From: Spongilla lacustris | Taxonomy: Eukaryota > Porifera > Demospongiae > Spongillida > Spongillidae | NCBI GenBank assembly: GCA_949361645.1 | Contig: OX442415.1 | Span: 7,405,573-7,469,572, forward strand | Length of the DNA stretch: 64,000 nt | Reading direction: 5' to 3' | Part shown: piece by piece, positions 1 to 13,426 of the stretch | Position numbering within the stretch: position 1 is the first letter of the stretch | Layout of the letters: every line of letters starts with the position of its first letter | Notes under the pieces: generated by a model | Database searches by the model: none | What the model saw: only the letters and a program-made list of their open reading frames with translations | What the model was told of the DNA's origin: nothing | Made by a program: the position numbers and the translations under genes

Positions 1-270
1 GGGGAGGGGAGGGGAGGGGAGGGGAGGGGAGGGGAGGGGAGGGGAGGGGAGGGGAGGGGAGGGGAGGGGAGGGGAGGGGAGGGGAGGGGAGGGGAGGGGA
101 GGGGAGGGGAGGGGAGGGGAGGGGAGGGGAGGGGAGGGGAGGGGAGGGGAGGGGAGGGGAGGGGAGGGGAGGGGAGGGGAGGGGAGGGGAGGGGAGGGGA
201 GGGGAGGGGAGGGGAGGGGAGGGGAGGGGAGGGGAGGGGAGGGGAGGGGAGGGGAGGGGAGGGGAGGGGA
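1..270. repeat. (GGGGA)n microsatellite
   Basis: A perfect pentanucleotide repeat of about 54 units opens the window. The equivalent place in the second transketolase region (44229-44340) is a degenerate G-rich repeat, so this is probably an expanded intron microsatellite of the same gene. Confidence 0.97.
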
Positions 271-365
271 TTTAAGAAGTGAGAGGGTAAGAAAGAGGAA
301 GATTAAAGAATGGTCAGGGAATATCCATCATAGAAGAACTTAGCAAACAGGGGGAGGAAGCTTAC

Positions 366-479
366 AGGTGTGGGGTGTCCCTCTAAGATGGAGTCCACCT
401 TGCGCAGGGTGAGCAGGTGTTCCTTGGAGAGGAGGCCAGCCTCACACCAGGCTGCATACAGGATGGGGCAGGCATGACC
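366..479 (-). pseudogene. TKT: transketolase exon (38 codons), isolated copy
   Basis: On the minus strand a 114-base exon, flanked by AG and GTAAGC, encodes 38 residues beginning [11 protein letters not shown] and ending EGHPTP. This is the conserved transketolase segment after the first thiamine-diphosphate site. It is almost identical to the exon at 44424-44537. No other transketolase exon is near it: the left is GGGGA repeat and the right is an assembly gap. It may be a duplicated fragment, the end of another gene copy lying left of the window, or an alternative haplotype placed at a scaffold join. Confidence 0.8.
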
Positions 480-555
480 CTGTGAGGGTGTGAGGTGGTT
501 GTGACACCGTACCCATAACCATGTACACAACACACACAATAAATGCTAGCAGTAT

Positions 556-755
556 NNNNNNNNNNNNNNNNNNNNNNNNNNNNNNNNNNNNNNNNNNNNN
601 NNNNNNNNNNNNNNNNNNNNNNNNNNNNNNNNNNNNNNNNNNNNNNNNNNNNNNNNNNNNNNNNNNNNNNNNNNNNNNNNNNNNNNNNNNNNNNNNNNNN
701 NNNNNNNNNNNNNNNNNNNNNNNNNNNNNNNNNNNNNNNNNNNNNNNNNNNNNNN
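556..755. other. assembly gap (200 N)
   Basis: Exactly 200 N. The round number suggests a placeholder of unknown true size. The flanks match different copies of repeats found elsewhere in the window (left side 44.4-44.6 kb, right side 55.7-55.9 kb). Confidence 1.
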
Positions 756-789
756 AATTATAGTATGCGGTAATATGTTTTCAATGTTT

Positions 790-1246
790 CAAAATAATGC
801 GCGTCGATTGTGGTGCCCAGACCATTGTGCGGGATATTAACGTGAAGACGATATGGCTGTATTTCCCGGCCACAAGCCTGGGGGTGAAGAGGTGAATTGG
901 GAAGAGGAGACCCGCCATGACGTCATCATCATAGGTATTTCATATACGTCTGATGACTCCTCTTGCGATGATGGTCCACCAGAAAGATGTTCACGTGCTC
1001 CACCACGTATACGGAGCAGGTACGAGGAGGGGGAGGTGTGGTAGGAAGATGATGAGGGAGGGGAAGATGACCTCTTTCCTTACCTCCCTCACACCTTCAT
1101 TCTTGGCCAGGTATGTGTACATGCTTCCAGTGCTGCTAGCTGCAAGTCTGGGGAAGAGGCTGAAGAAAGGCAGCACAGGGTCTGGGGAGGAGGCTGTCAA
1201 CATTCCCATTCAAACCCCACCATGCATGAGAGGGTGAGGTAGGTGA
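790..1246 (+). repeat. duplicated block X, copy 1 (candidate exons, unassigned)
   Basis: This block recurs in full or part at 5.2, 10.4, 13.4, 55.7 and 58.5 kb. It holds three stretches with splice-like edges: one ending near 945 (frame reading EEVNWEEETRHD), one ending at the GTACGAGG donor near 1020, and one from about 1112 (frame reading RYVYMLPVLLAASLGKRL) to the GTAGGTG donor at about 1240. The second and third join in one frame here. I do not recognise the protein. In the 58.6-kb copy the same frame has a stop (CCA TAA), so at least some copies cannot code as read. Confidence 0.45.
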
Positions 1247-1380
1247 GTGGTGAGACTAACCACAAATGTACTCGCCACTCTCAAACAGAACAACATGCAC
1301 CATATATACCACATACACGCCCTCCTCCCTCCCTCCTTCCCTCCCTCCCTCCTTCCCTCCCTCCCTCCCTCCCTCCCCAG

Positions 1381-1555
1381 TGTCCCAGAGGACTATGTTC
1401 TTAAGGAGGCTGGCCATGACAGCTATATCTATGGTTACCATGACCTGCTGGAGTTTGAGCCAATCCTGAGGTGCCTTAACAAGAAGCTGGACATAGAGCT
1501 GTTCCTGGTCAGGAAGCTGAACACTGAACAGGACAGGCCCAGGAACATTCCTGAT
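1381..1555 (+). pseudogene. PI3-kinase catalytic subunit exon, end of Ras-binding domain
   Basis: After a long C/T tract ending CCCCAG, an exon of 175 bases encodes PEDYVLKEAGHDSYIYGYH and on to about NIPD, followed by the donor GTGAGT. Class I p110 proteins have the same pattern (a P-x-DY-L core followed by a Y-x-YG motif) at the end of the Ras-binding domain. It is the most 5' recognisable exon of this PI3K copy. The start codon and adaptor-binding domain were not identified, and the upstream block X does not join it in a matching phase. Confidence 0.7.
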
Positions 1556-1748
1556 GTGAGTGCATACCATATATGGGTGTGCACTTGGCCCCTCCCCCTC
1601 TTATCGTCCGCATAACAAAAGTTATTTCATACACATGTTTATAGCCCAGACCATTAGCCTGTAAATAACACTCTTTGTCTCTTACATGTATTTATCTGGT
1701 CACCTCTTGTCTTCCTCCTCCCCCCCCTCTTCCTCCTCCCCTCTCCAG

Positions 1749-1860
1749 TGGAACCTTATAGACCTTTCCACTGGGCTCACGGGCACACACAAGGACCTCT
1801 CCATCATGTCCAGGGAGCACACGTCTTCACCATGCCCCTATGGGACATGCAATAAGGAGG
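1749..1860 (+). pseudogene. probable PI3K exon between Ras-binding and C2 domains
   Basis: An open stretch between a CTCTCCAG acceptor and a GTATGC donor reads WNLIDLSTGLTGTHKD at its start. It continues phase 0 from the Ras-binding exon. This position corresponds to the variable linker of p110 proteins, so no strong family match is expected. Its end phase does not fit the next C2 exon. It may be a damaged or wrongly bounded exon. Confidence 0.4.
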
Positions 1861-2223
1861 GTATGCATGTATGGGGTGATGGGGTAGGAATATGTTGAAA
1901 TAACTATCTGTACAGGTGATAGAAAACCTTTGTTTCGTGAGGTTGGGGGGGATGGAAATGTTTAGCTGAGTGTGCTAGGGTGTGTGGCTATTGGTGGGCA
2001 TCTTCAGGAATATATTCATCAGTTAGCATGAAATACATGTGCCCATCAAAAGGCACCCATGTGATCAGAGCATCACCTTAACAGTGTATTAAATTCAACG
2101 ACCATATATGTACATGCATTGTATGGTCTAGTTTGAAAACGCCCTTATATGGTATACATGTACCATCCCTTAACAGTGTATTAAATATAAGGACCTTGTA
2201 CATGTGCATGTGTGGAGTATTAG

Positions 2224-2388
2224 CTGGGTGCCATCTCAACACCTTATAAGGTCAGGGTCGCTGGTTTGGACAATTTCAAGTATGAACCTGTTGACAATGA
2301 GGTGTTCTACGTGGAGATGGGTATCTACCATGGTGGGCATTTATTGGGATCCACCTGCTACACAGTTGAGATGGCCCCAACCACTTAA
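2224..2388 (+). pseudogene. PI3K C2-domain first exon, with stop before the donor
   Basis: The frame reads STPYKVRVAGLDNFKYEPVD and then VEMGIYHGGHLLG, which corresponds to the p110 C2 start (the family motif is a GI/LxHG followed by LLC). The AG at 2222-2223 fits an acceptor. Just before the GTGAGA donor at 2389 the frame meets TAA (2386-2388). Unless another donor is used, this copy is interrupted. The following intron contains the 26-bp minisatellite. Confidence 0.7.
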
Positions 2389-2508
2389 GTGAGATCCATC
2401 CCAAGGTGTGGTTGTGGGCGTGGTTCAATAAAGAGTTATTATTACTCTAATATGAAATCTTGTATTGTTATAGAGAGTTTTACTGCAGTAACTCATATAG
2501 GATTTGTG

Positions 2509-2600
2509 CCGTATGTGTGTACAGTTATCTGATGTTAGGCTGCCAGGTGTAAGGCTTACATGTAACTCATTGTTTACTAGCAATAGGTCTACATGTATGT
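2509..2600. repeat. dispersed repeat, inverted copy at 57.7 kb
   Basis: About 90 bases around the string ATCTGATGTTAGGCTGCC recur in inverted orientation at about 57740-57830. This is a short dispersed repeat in PI3K-flanking DNA. Confidence 0.7.
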
Positions 2601-2644
2601 GTAGCAGAAGGGAATACATTGTGTATGTTTGAAATGCGCATATA

Positions 2645-5155
2645 TCTGTATGCACACCCACTATCACACTCACTAGTCCACATCCACCATCACACTCACT
2701 AGTCCACACCCACCATCACACTCACTAGTCCACACCCACCATCACGCTCATTAGACCACACCCACCATCACACTCACTAGTCCACACCCACCATCACACT
2801 CACTAGTCCACACCCACCATCACACTCACTAGTCCACACCCTCCATCACACTCACTAGTCCACACCCTCCATCACACTCACTAGTCCACACCCACCATCA
2901 CTCTCACTAGTCCACACCCACCATCACACTCACTAGTCCACACCCACCATCACACTCACTAGTCCACACCCACCATCACACTCACTAGTCCACATCCACC
3001 ATCACACTCATTAGACCACACCCACCATCACACTCACTAGTCCACACCCACCATCACACTCACTAGTCCACACCCACCATCACACTCACTAGTCCACACC
3101 CACCATCACACTCACTCTCACTAGTCCACACCCACCATCACACTAACTAGTCCACACCCACCATCACACTCACTAGTCCACACCCACCATCACGCTCACT
3201 AGTCCACACCCACCATCACACTCACTAGTCCACACCCACCATCACGCTCACTAGTCCACTCCCACCATCACGCTCACTAGTCCACACCCACCATCACGCT
3301 CACTAGTCCACACCCACCATCACGCTCACTAGTCCACACCTACCATCACTCTCACTAGTCCACACCCACCATCACACTCACTAGTCCACACCCACCATCA
3401 CGCTCACTAGTCCACACCCACCATCACGTTCACTAGTCCACACCTACCATCACTCTCACTAGTCCACACCCACCATCACACTCACTAGTCCACACCCACC
3501 ATCACACTCACTAGTCCACACCACCATCACCCTCACTAGTCCACACCACCATCACACTCACTAGTCCACACCCACCATCACACTCACTAGTCCACTCCCA
3601 CCATCACGCTCACTAGTCCACACCCACCATCACACTCACTAGTCCACACCCACCATCACACTCACTAGTCCACACCCACCATCACACTCACTAGTCCACA
3701 CCCACCATCACACTCACTAGTCCACACCCACCATCACACTCACTAGTCCACACCCACCATCACACTCACTAGTCCACACCCACCATCACACTCACTAGTC
3801 CACACCCACCATCACACTCACTAGTCCACACCCACCATCACACTCACTAGTCCACACCCACCATCACACTCACTAGTCCACACCCACCATCACACTCACT
3901 AGTCCACACCCACCATCACACTCACTAGTCCACACCCACCATCACACTCACTAGTCCACACCCACCATCACACTCACTAGTCCACACCCACCATCACACT
4001 CACTAGTCCACACCCACCATCACACTCACTAGTCCACACCCACCATCACACTCACTAGTCCACACCCACCATCACACTCACTAGTCCACACCCACCATCA
4101 CACTCACTAGTCCACACCCACCATCACACTCACTAGTCCACACCCACCATCACACTCACTAGTCCACACCCACCATCACACTCACTAGTCCACACCCACC
4201 ATCACACTCACTAGTCCACACCCACCATCACACTCACTAGTCCACACCCACCATCACACTCACTAGTCCACACCCACCATCACACTCACTAGTCCACACC
4301 CACCATCACACTCACTAGTCCACACCCACCATCACACTCACTAGTCCACACCCACCATCACACTCACTAGTCCACACCCACCATCACACTCACTAGTCCA
4401 CACCCACCATCACACTCACTAGTCCACACCCACCATCACACTCACTAGTCCACACCCACCATCACACTCACTAGTCCACACCCACCATCACACTCACTAG
4501 TCCACACCCACCATCACACTCACTAGTCCACACCCACCATCACACTCACTAGTCCACACCCACCATCACACTCACTAGTCCACACCCACCATCACACTCA
4601 CTAGTCCACACCCACCATCACACTCACTAGTCCACACCCACCATCACACTCACTAGTCCACACCCACCATCACACTCACTAGTCCACACCCACCATCATA
4701 CTCACTAGTCCACACCCACCATCACACTCACTAGTCCACACCCACCATCACACTCACTAGTCCACACCCACCATCACACTCACTAGTCCACACCCACCAT
4801 CACACTCACTAGTCCACACCCACCATCACACTCACTAGTCCACACCCACCATCACACTCATTAGACCACACCCTCCATCACACTCACTAGTCCACACCAC
4901 CATCACACTCATTAGACCACACCCACCATCACACTCATTAGTCCACACCCACCATCACACTCACTAGTCCACACCCACCATCACACTCACTAGACCACAC
5001 CCTCCATCACACTCACTAGTCCACACCACCATCACACTCATTAGACCACACCCACCATCACACTCACTAGTCCACACCCACCATCACACTCATTAGACCA
5101 CACCCACCATCACACTCACTAGTCCACACCCACCACCACACTCACTAACTAGTCC
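2645..5155. repeat. 26-bp minisatellite, about 96 units
   Basis: Tandem array with unit CACACTCACTAGTCCACACC plus CACCAT. The centre (about 3640-4860) is nearly perfect and both ends carry more variants (CTCCAT, CATTAGACC, CACGCTC). This suggests expansion from the middle. It lies between the two recognisable C2 exons of the PI3K copy and so is intronic if the gene is transcribed. A dispersed CTAGTCCA element is part of every unit. Confidence 0.97.
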
Positions 5156-5228
5156 ATCTTCCTGTTCAGTGATTCAACTGATTCTTCAGGCACTTGTAAT
5201 GTTATTTCCTGTTCTGATCATTGTGTGC

Positions 5229-5440
5229 TGTGTTACCTCCCTCACACCTTCATTCTTGGAGGTATGCATACATGCTTCCAGTGCTGCTTGCGGCAAGTCT
5301 GGGGAAGAGGCTGAAGAATGGCAGCATGGGTCTGGGGAAGAGGCTAAAGAACGGCAGCATGGGTCTGGGGAGGAGGCTGTCACACATTCCCATTCAAACC
5401 CCACCATGGGAGGGTGAGGTAAGGGTGATTGGTGAGACTT
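5229..5440 (+). repeat. block X, copy 2 (partial)
   Basis: Only the last part of block X is present, starting abruptly after the minisatellite. A 33-base internal unit around AACGGCAGCATGGGTCTGGG is repeated twice, as in the 58.8-kb copy. From here to about 7.7 kb the sequence is collinear with 58.7-60.96 kb, defining a large duplication. Confidence 0.7.
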
Positions 5441-5828
5441 AAATTCTAAACCAGTATCCACAAATGTACTCAACCAAACATGTACATCAACCTGCACCAC
5501 ATGCACTGCATCTAACACACAACTAATGCCAAACATTGAAGTACAGCGTGCTTTAAATTAGTTCCCACTGAAAACAATAGTGTTAAACAACCATTACTCT
5601 CAATGCCTACAAGCTTAATGTGTTTTTTTTTTAAATCGTATTACACATTATTATAGTACGCTTCTTAAATTACAAAATGGAGTGTACATGTAGGTGTGTG
5701 TCCAAATGTGTGTGGGCTTCTTCCATTGATATGTGGACTGTATGGGAACATGTAGTGTGGGTGTGGCCTTACATTATGCCTGTTTATAAAAACAATGATG
5801 ATGCTTATTTCCCACTCCAATTAAAGAG

Positions 5829-6036
5829 CACTCCTGAGGCAAGGCCTGCTTCGTCTCAACCTGTGGCCAGTCCAGGCAGACTCAGAGAATGCCTTCCTGG
5901 GCATGGACCAGCGCTCAGTGGGGTCCACTGCAGTCAACCCCAATGGGAACAACTCTGTGGCCCTGTACATTGAGCTGGACACATATGCCCATCCCGTGGC
6001 CTGTCCCACTGGGGGGTGGGGCAAGGAGACCACCAC
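5829..6036 (+). pseudogene. PI3K C2-domain last exon (copy A)
   Basis: The frame reads LLRQGLLRLNLWPVQADSEN and then about 50 more residues, ending at the donor GTAAGACT. In p110 proteins the C2 domain ends with a comparable L/K-x-G-x-x-LNLWPV segment followed by NP-N and a hydrophobic strand. The exon is open throughout. Exons for the middle of the C2 domain were not found between 2.4 and 5.8 kb, where the minisatellite lies. Confidence 0.75.
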
Positions 6037-6084
6037 GTAAGACTAAGGATTGTTATGATTTATCACTATGGTTACCACCCCAAC

Positions 6085-6560
6085 TTACCTACAGGTGGCC
6101 ATCACCCTCCCCTCACCTCACTATGGCCACCCTCACCTACTCACTATGACCACCCTCACCTACTCACTATGGCCACCCTCACCTAATCACTATGGCCACC
6201 CTCACCTACTCACTATGGCCACCCTCACCTACTCACTATGGCCACCCTCACCTACTCACTATGGCCACCCTCACCTAATCACTATGGCCACCCTCACCTA
6301 TTCACTATGGCCACCCTCACCTACTCACTATGGCCACCCTTACCTACTCACTATGGCCACCCTCACCTACTCTCTATGGCCACCCTCACCTACTCACTAT
6401 GACCACCCTCACCTACTCACTATGGCCACCCTCACCTACTCTCTATGGCCACCCTCACCTACTCACTATGACCACTCTCACCCTCACCTAATCACGATAT
6501 CCACCTCACCTACTCACTATGGCCACCTCACCTACTCACTATGGCCACCTCTTCCCCTTC
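6085..6560. repeat. 23-bp minisatellite in PI3K intron, about 20 units
   Basis: Unit CTCACCTACTCACTATGGCC plus ACC, next to the C2 last exon. The paralogous intron at 59.6-59.8 kb has the same unit in only about nine copies, so the array length changed after the duplication. Confidence 0.95.
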
Positions 6561-6693
6561 TCATTACAGTGAACCACAACAAGGGATCAGCGTTTCATCT
6601 CCATTAAAGCTGACCCTCTATCTCCAGTTAGTGCACACCCCATGCTATGCATACTCCATGGACCACTTGATGTCCTTCTCTCCCTCCTCCCAG

Positions 6694-7612
<919 letters not shown>

Positions 7613-7674
7613 GTAAGTCAGCCATCTTGTGGCCTCCTCCCCAGCCCTTTGTCTCCAACATGCAGCTAAAGTAG

Positions 7675-8215
7675 TACATGTACACAATATGGCAGTTATA
7701 CTTTTTAAAAGATTTTTGTAATGGCATTTATATCTCACCTCCTACATGTATCTCAGAAACCCACCATATCCCCAACCTGAAACTTGCTGGTTCTGGTAGC
7801 TAACAGTTAGAGCATTATGCTGGTATAGATTTTTTGGCAGGACCTTATATAGCTTTTTGCCAGGGTCAAATAGAAGTTCCACACGTTATAAACTACCCCA
7901 CAGGCACAAAGTACCAAATAGACACTACATGTACATGTACATGTATCTGTAATCAACGCGCCTCCCTGTTTACAACATGTACATGTACAAGTATCTGTAA
8001 CCAAAACGCCTCCCTGTTTACATAAGCATTGCTAAACTTGGTAATAATTAAATCCCTTAGTTTATCGGTGGTTAAAAACAGAACCTTAAAACGTATATAC
8101 ACTGTATGTACATGAAAATATGATATCATCAATGTGGTAAGTATCATTGTACAATGTCTTGGAAAACGTTGATCCATTTGACATGAATTTGCCTGCATGT
8201 AGGTCTGTGTGTTTG
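7675..8215 (-). repeat. interspersed repeat R1, minus orientation
   Basis: A block with CTGGTTCTGGTAGCTAACAG, a degenerate GGACCTTATATAGC, a TACATGTA run and CTTAGTTTATCGGTGG. It recurs in the same orientation at 9.3, 12.5, 61.0 and 62.5 kb and in reverse orientation at 25.7, 31.9 and 34.0 kb. No coding content was seen. Confidence 0.8.
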
Positions 8216-8269
8216 TATATACATATGCACTGCACAAGGATGAACGAATGGACACACATCTCATCCTAG

Positions 8270-9258
<989 letters not shown>

Positions 9259-9299
9259 GTGGGTGTGGTGTGGGAAGGTGCACATGATTGACTTGAGTA

Positions 9300-9660
9300 G
9301 TACATAGACAATACGGCAGTTATGCTTTTCAAACATTTTGTAATGGCATTTATATCTCACCTCCTACATGTATCTCAGAAACCCGCCATATCCCCAACCT
9401 GAAACTTGCTGATACTGGTAGCTAACAGTTAGAGCATTATTCTGGTATAGGTTTGTTGGGAGGACCTTAAGTAGCTGTTTGCCAGGGTCAAATATGTTAT
9501 AAACTACCCTTTGGACACTATCTGTAACCAAAAACCCCTCCCTGTTTACATAAGCATTGGTAAACATGGTGAGAATTAAGTCCCTTAGTTTATCAGTGGT
9601 TGAAAACAGAACCTCAAAACGTATATACATGTATGTAAATATGATGTCATCAATGTGGGT
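9300..9660 (-). repeat. interspersed repeat R1, second copy
   Basis: Same block as 7675-8215, minus orientation. It is followed by the start of the 3.1-kb duplicated unit that recurs at 12.5 kb. Confidence 0.75.
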
Positions 9661-9993
9661 AGAGTGGTAAACAACATTGGACTATGTCTTGGAAAATGTT
9701 CATCCTTTTGACATGAATTTGCCTAGGTCTGTGTGTTTGTATATATGTATGCACTGCACATGGAGGAACGAAAGGACACAGCTCTGACCACTATGGTAGG
9801 GACTTGGCACTTGAGAACATGGTCAGTTGCTATGGGTGTGTGCGGTCATCCATTTCCACACACTCATACTGCTCCATCCTTACCTTTTCCTCTGCCCAAA
9901 TTCCCCCTCCCCTCCTTTCTCCCTCCCCTTCCCTCCCCTCTTCTCCCTCCCCTCCCCTCTCCTTCTTTCTCCCTCCCCTCCCCTCATCTGCAG

Positions 9994-10072
9994 AGCAGTT
10001 GACACACCAGCCACCACTCTAATTCAATGTAAGAGAGAAATCAGCAAAGGCTGGAGCAATCTGAAGGCAAAA
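9994..10072 (+). other. unassigned duplicated candidate exon
   Basis: 79 bases between CTGCAG and GTAAGT, frame reading VDTPATTLIQCKREISKGW. The paralogue at 13022-13100 is open with one residue change (CKREIS to RKREIS), the pattern of a conserved exon. It could belong to the PI3K adaptor-binding region, but I cannot establish that. Further possible small exons follow, e.g. at 10285-10319 (DVTIYQPVAARK). Confidence 0.4.
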
Positions 10073-10394
10073 GTAAGTCTGGGCACCTGTATCCTTGTAT
10101 TGAAATCAGGTTGGTAGGATTATATGATTTTCAGAAGTTGATAAGTGATTAGTGGACCTTGGACTAGCCCAGTGGCCATGCATGGCCTTGGTGTTAACAG
10201 GGGAAGTCCCCAGCAATGTTATGGCAACATCAGGTGGGTGTGCCCACTGTCACCTCAGAAGGCTTACATGTCTCCCTCCTCCCAGATGTGACCATTTACC
10301 AACCTGTAGCGGCAAGGAAGGTATGCACATATGACACATGTACAGTGCAACAGTCCTGGGCTCTCATATGCCTAGGTATCAAGCTGCTCATGCA

Positions 10395-10735
10395 GTCAGT
10401 TTGCATTCCACCAGAAAGATGTTCTAGTTGTCCACCACGTATACGGAGCAGGTACATGTATGAGGAGGGGGAGGTGTGGTAGGAAGATGATGAGGGAGGG
10501 GAAGATGACCTCTTTCCTTACCTCCCTCACACCTTCATTCTTGGCCAGGTATGTGTACATCCTTCCAGTGCTGCTTGCGGCAAGTCTGGGGAAGAGGCTG
10601 AAGAACGGCAGCATGGGTCTGGGGAAGAGGCTGTCAACCTCTCTCTCTCTCTCTCCATGGGAGGGTGAGGTAAGGGTGAGTGGTGAGACTAAAATTCTAA
10701 ACCATCTGGAGGTATTTTTTGTACATGTAGTGGTT
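10395..10735 (+). repeat. block X, copy 3
   Basis: Third copy of the duplicated block. The upstream part differs (CATTCCACCAGAAAGATG) and is rearranged. The part from about 10549 keeps the long frame RYVYILPVLLAASLGKRL with a CT-dinucleotide insertion near 10641. Confidence 0.55.
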
Positions 10736-11044
10736 TGAGTAGCCCACTCAGCCATAGACCTCACTCCCCTAATCCCCAGACCTGTGTGATGTCCCCATAT
10801 GGGTGGATTATTTCATTGTCTCAGTTGCGGCCAGGGGGCCCGGGGGGCACCTACCACCCCTGTGGCCTTACAACATGGGGTGCCATGGGACCTAGTGGGA
10901 GGGGCAGGTAGGAATGGGTATGATGTAATGGTGAGAGGATGTCAGAGGATGAAATATCAATATCCCAAATGTTGGGTGATTTTTGTACTCTTAACCAGTT
11001 AGGTGATAAATATAGCCAGCTCAATGTTTCCCTTCCCCCCCCAG

Positions 11045-11263
11045 ATGAAGTGTACAGGCATCCCTGAGCTCACCAGCATCAAGGACCTGGACTACCTAAA
11101 GAGTGTCATGGTGCTGGACAGGAGTGAGGAGCAGGCAGCTGACCACTTCAGACAGCAGATACAGGAGTGCCTGAAGAAGGCCTGGAGCACACAGATCAAC
11201 TGGCTGGCACACACCATCGCTCACAGCCACTCCTCAACACTTTGGAAAAACACTTATTTTTAG
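11045..11263 (+). CDS. PI3K catalytic subunit, C-terminal exon (copy 1)
   Basis: After CCCCCCAG the exon encodes 72 residues to a TAG: TGIPELTSIKDLDYLKSVMV, then a helix with EEQAADHF, and INWLAHTIAHSHS near the end. This is the C-terminal tail of class IA p110 kinases (GLPELxSxKDIQYLKxSLxL ... NWxAH), closer to the beta/delta pattern than to alpha as judged by eye. It is intact. The preceding kinase exons (GDRH catalytic loop, DFG-type loop) were not found, so it may be a surviving 3' piece. An NLR first exon starts about 540 bases downstream. Confidence 0.85.
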   Translation: MKCTGIPELTSIKDLDYLKSVMVLDRSEEQAADHFRQQIQECLKKAWSTQINWLAHTIAHSHSSTLWKNTYF

Positions 11264-11799
11264 GAATGTCCGTTTTATTGATTGTGCTGTATGTCCCAAC
11301 CACACCACCAGCTGCTAGCTATCCTCTTTTTAGCAAGCTTTTTAATAGATGAATTATTTTGAATATGTACATCAGTGTCCTGTAGTAGTTTAGTGAATTT
11401 GGGTGCCTACATTAGCACTCTGCTTTTTGATGATGGTCTCATAATGATAGATAAGCATTGAAATATAATTATAGTTATTAATATCGTGTGGAATCCTTAG
11501 TAACACCAGCCCATCAACTGTGATGTGTATGACTAGCTTAGCATTCATTGAGTTCGGTCGTTTTATAGAAACACTCATGCATTATATAGATCTAGTTTTC
11601 ATGTACAGTTGTATGAAGTTTCGAAATACGAGGTCGATATAGCGCTTATAGGCGATATTCCTTATAGAAGCACATTATCATATCAGTCCTAATTATAAAG
11701 ATACATGTACATGTAAGCCTCCTAGCTACAGTTATATACGGCACGTAAATTATACGTACGTACACGTACCGTTATCTCTGCTAGGAGTACGACATTGCT
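11264..11799. other. intergenic spacer between PI3K 3' end and NLR start
   Basis: AT-rich with no coding sequence seen. It should contain the PI3K polyadenylation region and the NLR promoter, but no clear signal for either was visible. The equivalent second spacer (14558-14947) is shorter and only partly similar. Confidence 0.6.
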
Positions 11800-12430
11800 A
11801 TGGGTAATGCTGACTATACACAGCGCAGTAACTCTTTGGTGGAGTGCAGTGAGGACGACATCTACACAATAACTGGATATGACTTTGATTGGAGGCTTGT
11901 CGGCCGAAGACTTCTCGGTGATCAGAAGGTCAGGGACATCGATAGAGAAGGCGGTAGCGAAGGAGAGAAGCGGGAAAATATGTTGTTGCAATGGAGAAGG
12001 ACCAAGGCACGTGATGCTACTTACAGAGCACTGGTGAAGGTGTTGCGAGACTTGGACAACAATGCTACCGCTGATCGTGTTGAAGTGTTAGAAGAGAAGA
12101 GAAGAGCTCAAGGTAATTAACCTCCTACAAGAATAACAATAACTTAGCCCTTTAGTTATATCTCTCCATCTAGCTCCTTCTCTGGCCACACCTTCTACTG
12201 ATGTCCCACAGGGAGTGAGGCAGTATGCAGAGTACCTGAAGGCTGCATACAAGAGAGTGCAAATAAGAACTGAATGGCCACCTGTAGATGTTCAATGTTA
12301 TGTTACCTTGGCAACAGTTGAGAGCATCAAAGACTTCCCTAAGGAGAAAGAAGACTATTGCACATTGGCAATGATGCACTCCAAGTTGGAAGTAGTTAAA
12401 AAGCTGAAAAAGACTATAGACATTCTTCAG
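11800..12430 (+). pseudogene. truncated NLR: death domain plus second exon only
   Basis: Exon 1 (11800-12112) encodes a death domain: a DFDWRLVGRRLLG helix, DIDREG, a Lys/Arg-rich ENMLLQWRRTKARDATYRAL segment and VLRDLDNNATADRV. Exon 2 (12174-12430, phase 1 in) encodes GVRQYAEYLKAAYKR through KKLKKTIDILQ and ends at a GTAGGT donor. Both exons are intact and closely match the complete gene at 14948-15807. The NACHT exon never follows, because the sequence switches within 50 bases of the donor to repeat DNA. It could make only a death-domain protein, or be dead. Confidence 0.75.
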
Positions 12431-12474
12431 GTAGGTACATTAGCTCCATCCTTACCTTTTCCTCTGCACAATTT

Positions 12475-12790
12475 CTTGCTGATACTGGTAGCTAACAGTT
12501 AGAGCATTATGCTGGTATTTTTGTTAGCAGGAGCTTAAGAAACTTTCTTGCCAGGGTCAAGTATGTTATAAACTACCACTATCTGTAACCAAAAACCCCT
12601 CCCTGTTTACATAAGCACTGCTAAACATGGTAAGAATTAAGTCCCTTAGTTTATCAGTGGTTGAAAACAGAACCTCAAAACGTATATACATGTATGTAAA
12701 TATGATGTCATCAATGTGGGTAGAGTGGTAAACAACATTGGACAATGTCTTGGAAAATGTTCATCCATCTGACATGAATTTGCCTAGGTC
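12475..12790 (-). repeat. interspersed repeat R1, third copy
   Basis: Same element as 9300-9660. It joins the NLR intron directly to the second copy of the PI3K-containing unit and marks the duplication junction. Confidence 0.75.
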
Positions 12791-13021
12791 TGTGTGTTTG
12801 TATATATGTATGCACTGCACATGGAGGAACGAAAGGACACAGCTCTGACCACTATGGTAGGGACTTGGCACTTGAGAACATGGTCAGTTGCTATGGGTGT
12901 GTGCGGTCATCCATTTCCACACTCATACTGCTCCATCCTTACCTTTTCCTCTGCACAATTTCTCCCTCTTCTCTTTTCTCCCTCCCCTTCCCTCCCCTCT
13001 TCTCCCTCCCCTCTTCTGCAG

Positions 13022-13100
13022 AGCAGTTGACACACCAGCCACCACTCTAATTCAACGTAAGAGAGAAATCAGCCAAGGCTGGAGCAATCTGAAGGCAAAA
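13022..13100 (+). other. unassigned duplicated candidate exon, second copy
   Basis: Paralogue of 9994-10072 with the same acceptor and donor and an open frame. The following 100-300 bases also match, including the segment before AGGTATGCACAT, but there the Thr-Ile-Tyr-Gln frame is broken by an early stop (TTACTAAGCTGTAG). Confidence 0.4.
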
Positions 13101-13426
13101 GTAAGTCTGGGCACTTGTATCATTGCTGTGACCTTATCCTTGTATTGAAATCAGGTTGGTAGGATTACATGTATATGATTTCCAGAAGTTGATCAGTGAT
13201 TAGTGGACCTTGGACTAGCTCAATGGCCATGCATGGCCTTGGTGTCAACAGGGGAAGTCCCCAGCAATGCTATGGCAACATCAGGTGGGTGTGTCCTCTG
13301 TCACCTCAGAAGGCTTACATGTCTCCCTCCTCCCAGATGTGGCCATTTACTAAGCTGTAGCGGCAAGGAAGGTATGCACATATGACACATGTACAGTGCA
13401 ACAGTCCTGGGCTCCCATCTGCCTAG

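Noticed and set aside
2645..5155. CRISPR-like array
   Set aside because: Units are contiguous 26-base tandem copies with no unique spacers, in a eukaryotic intron.
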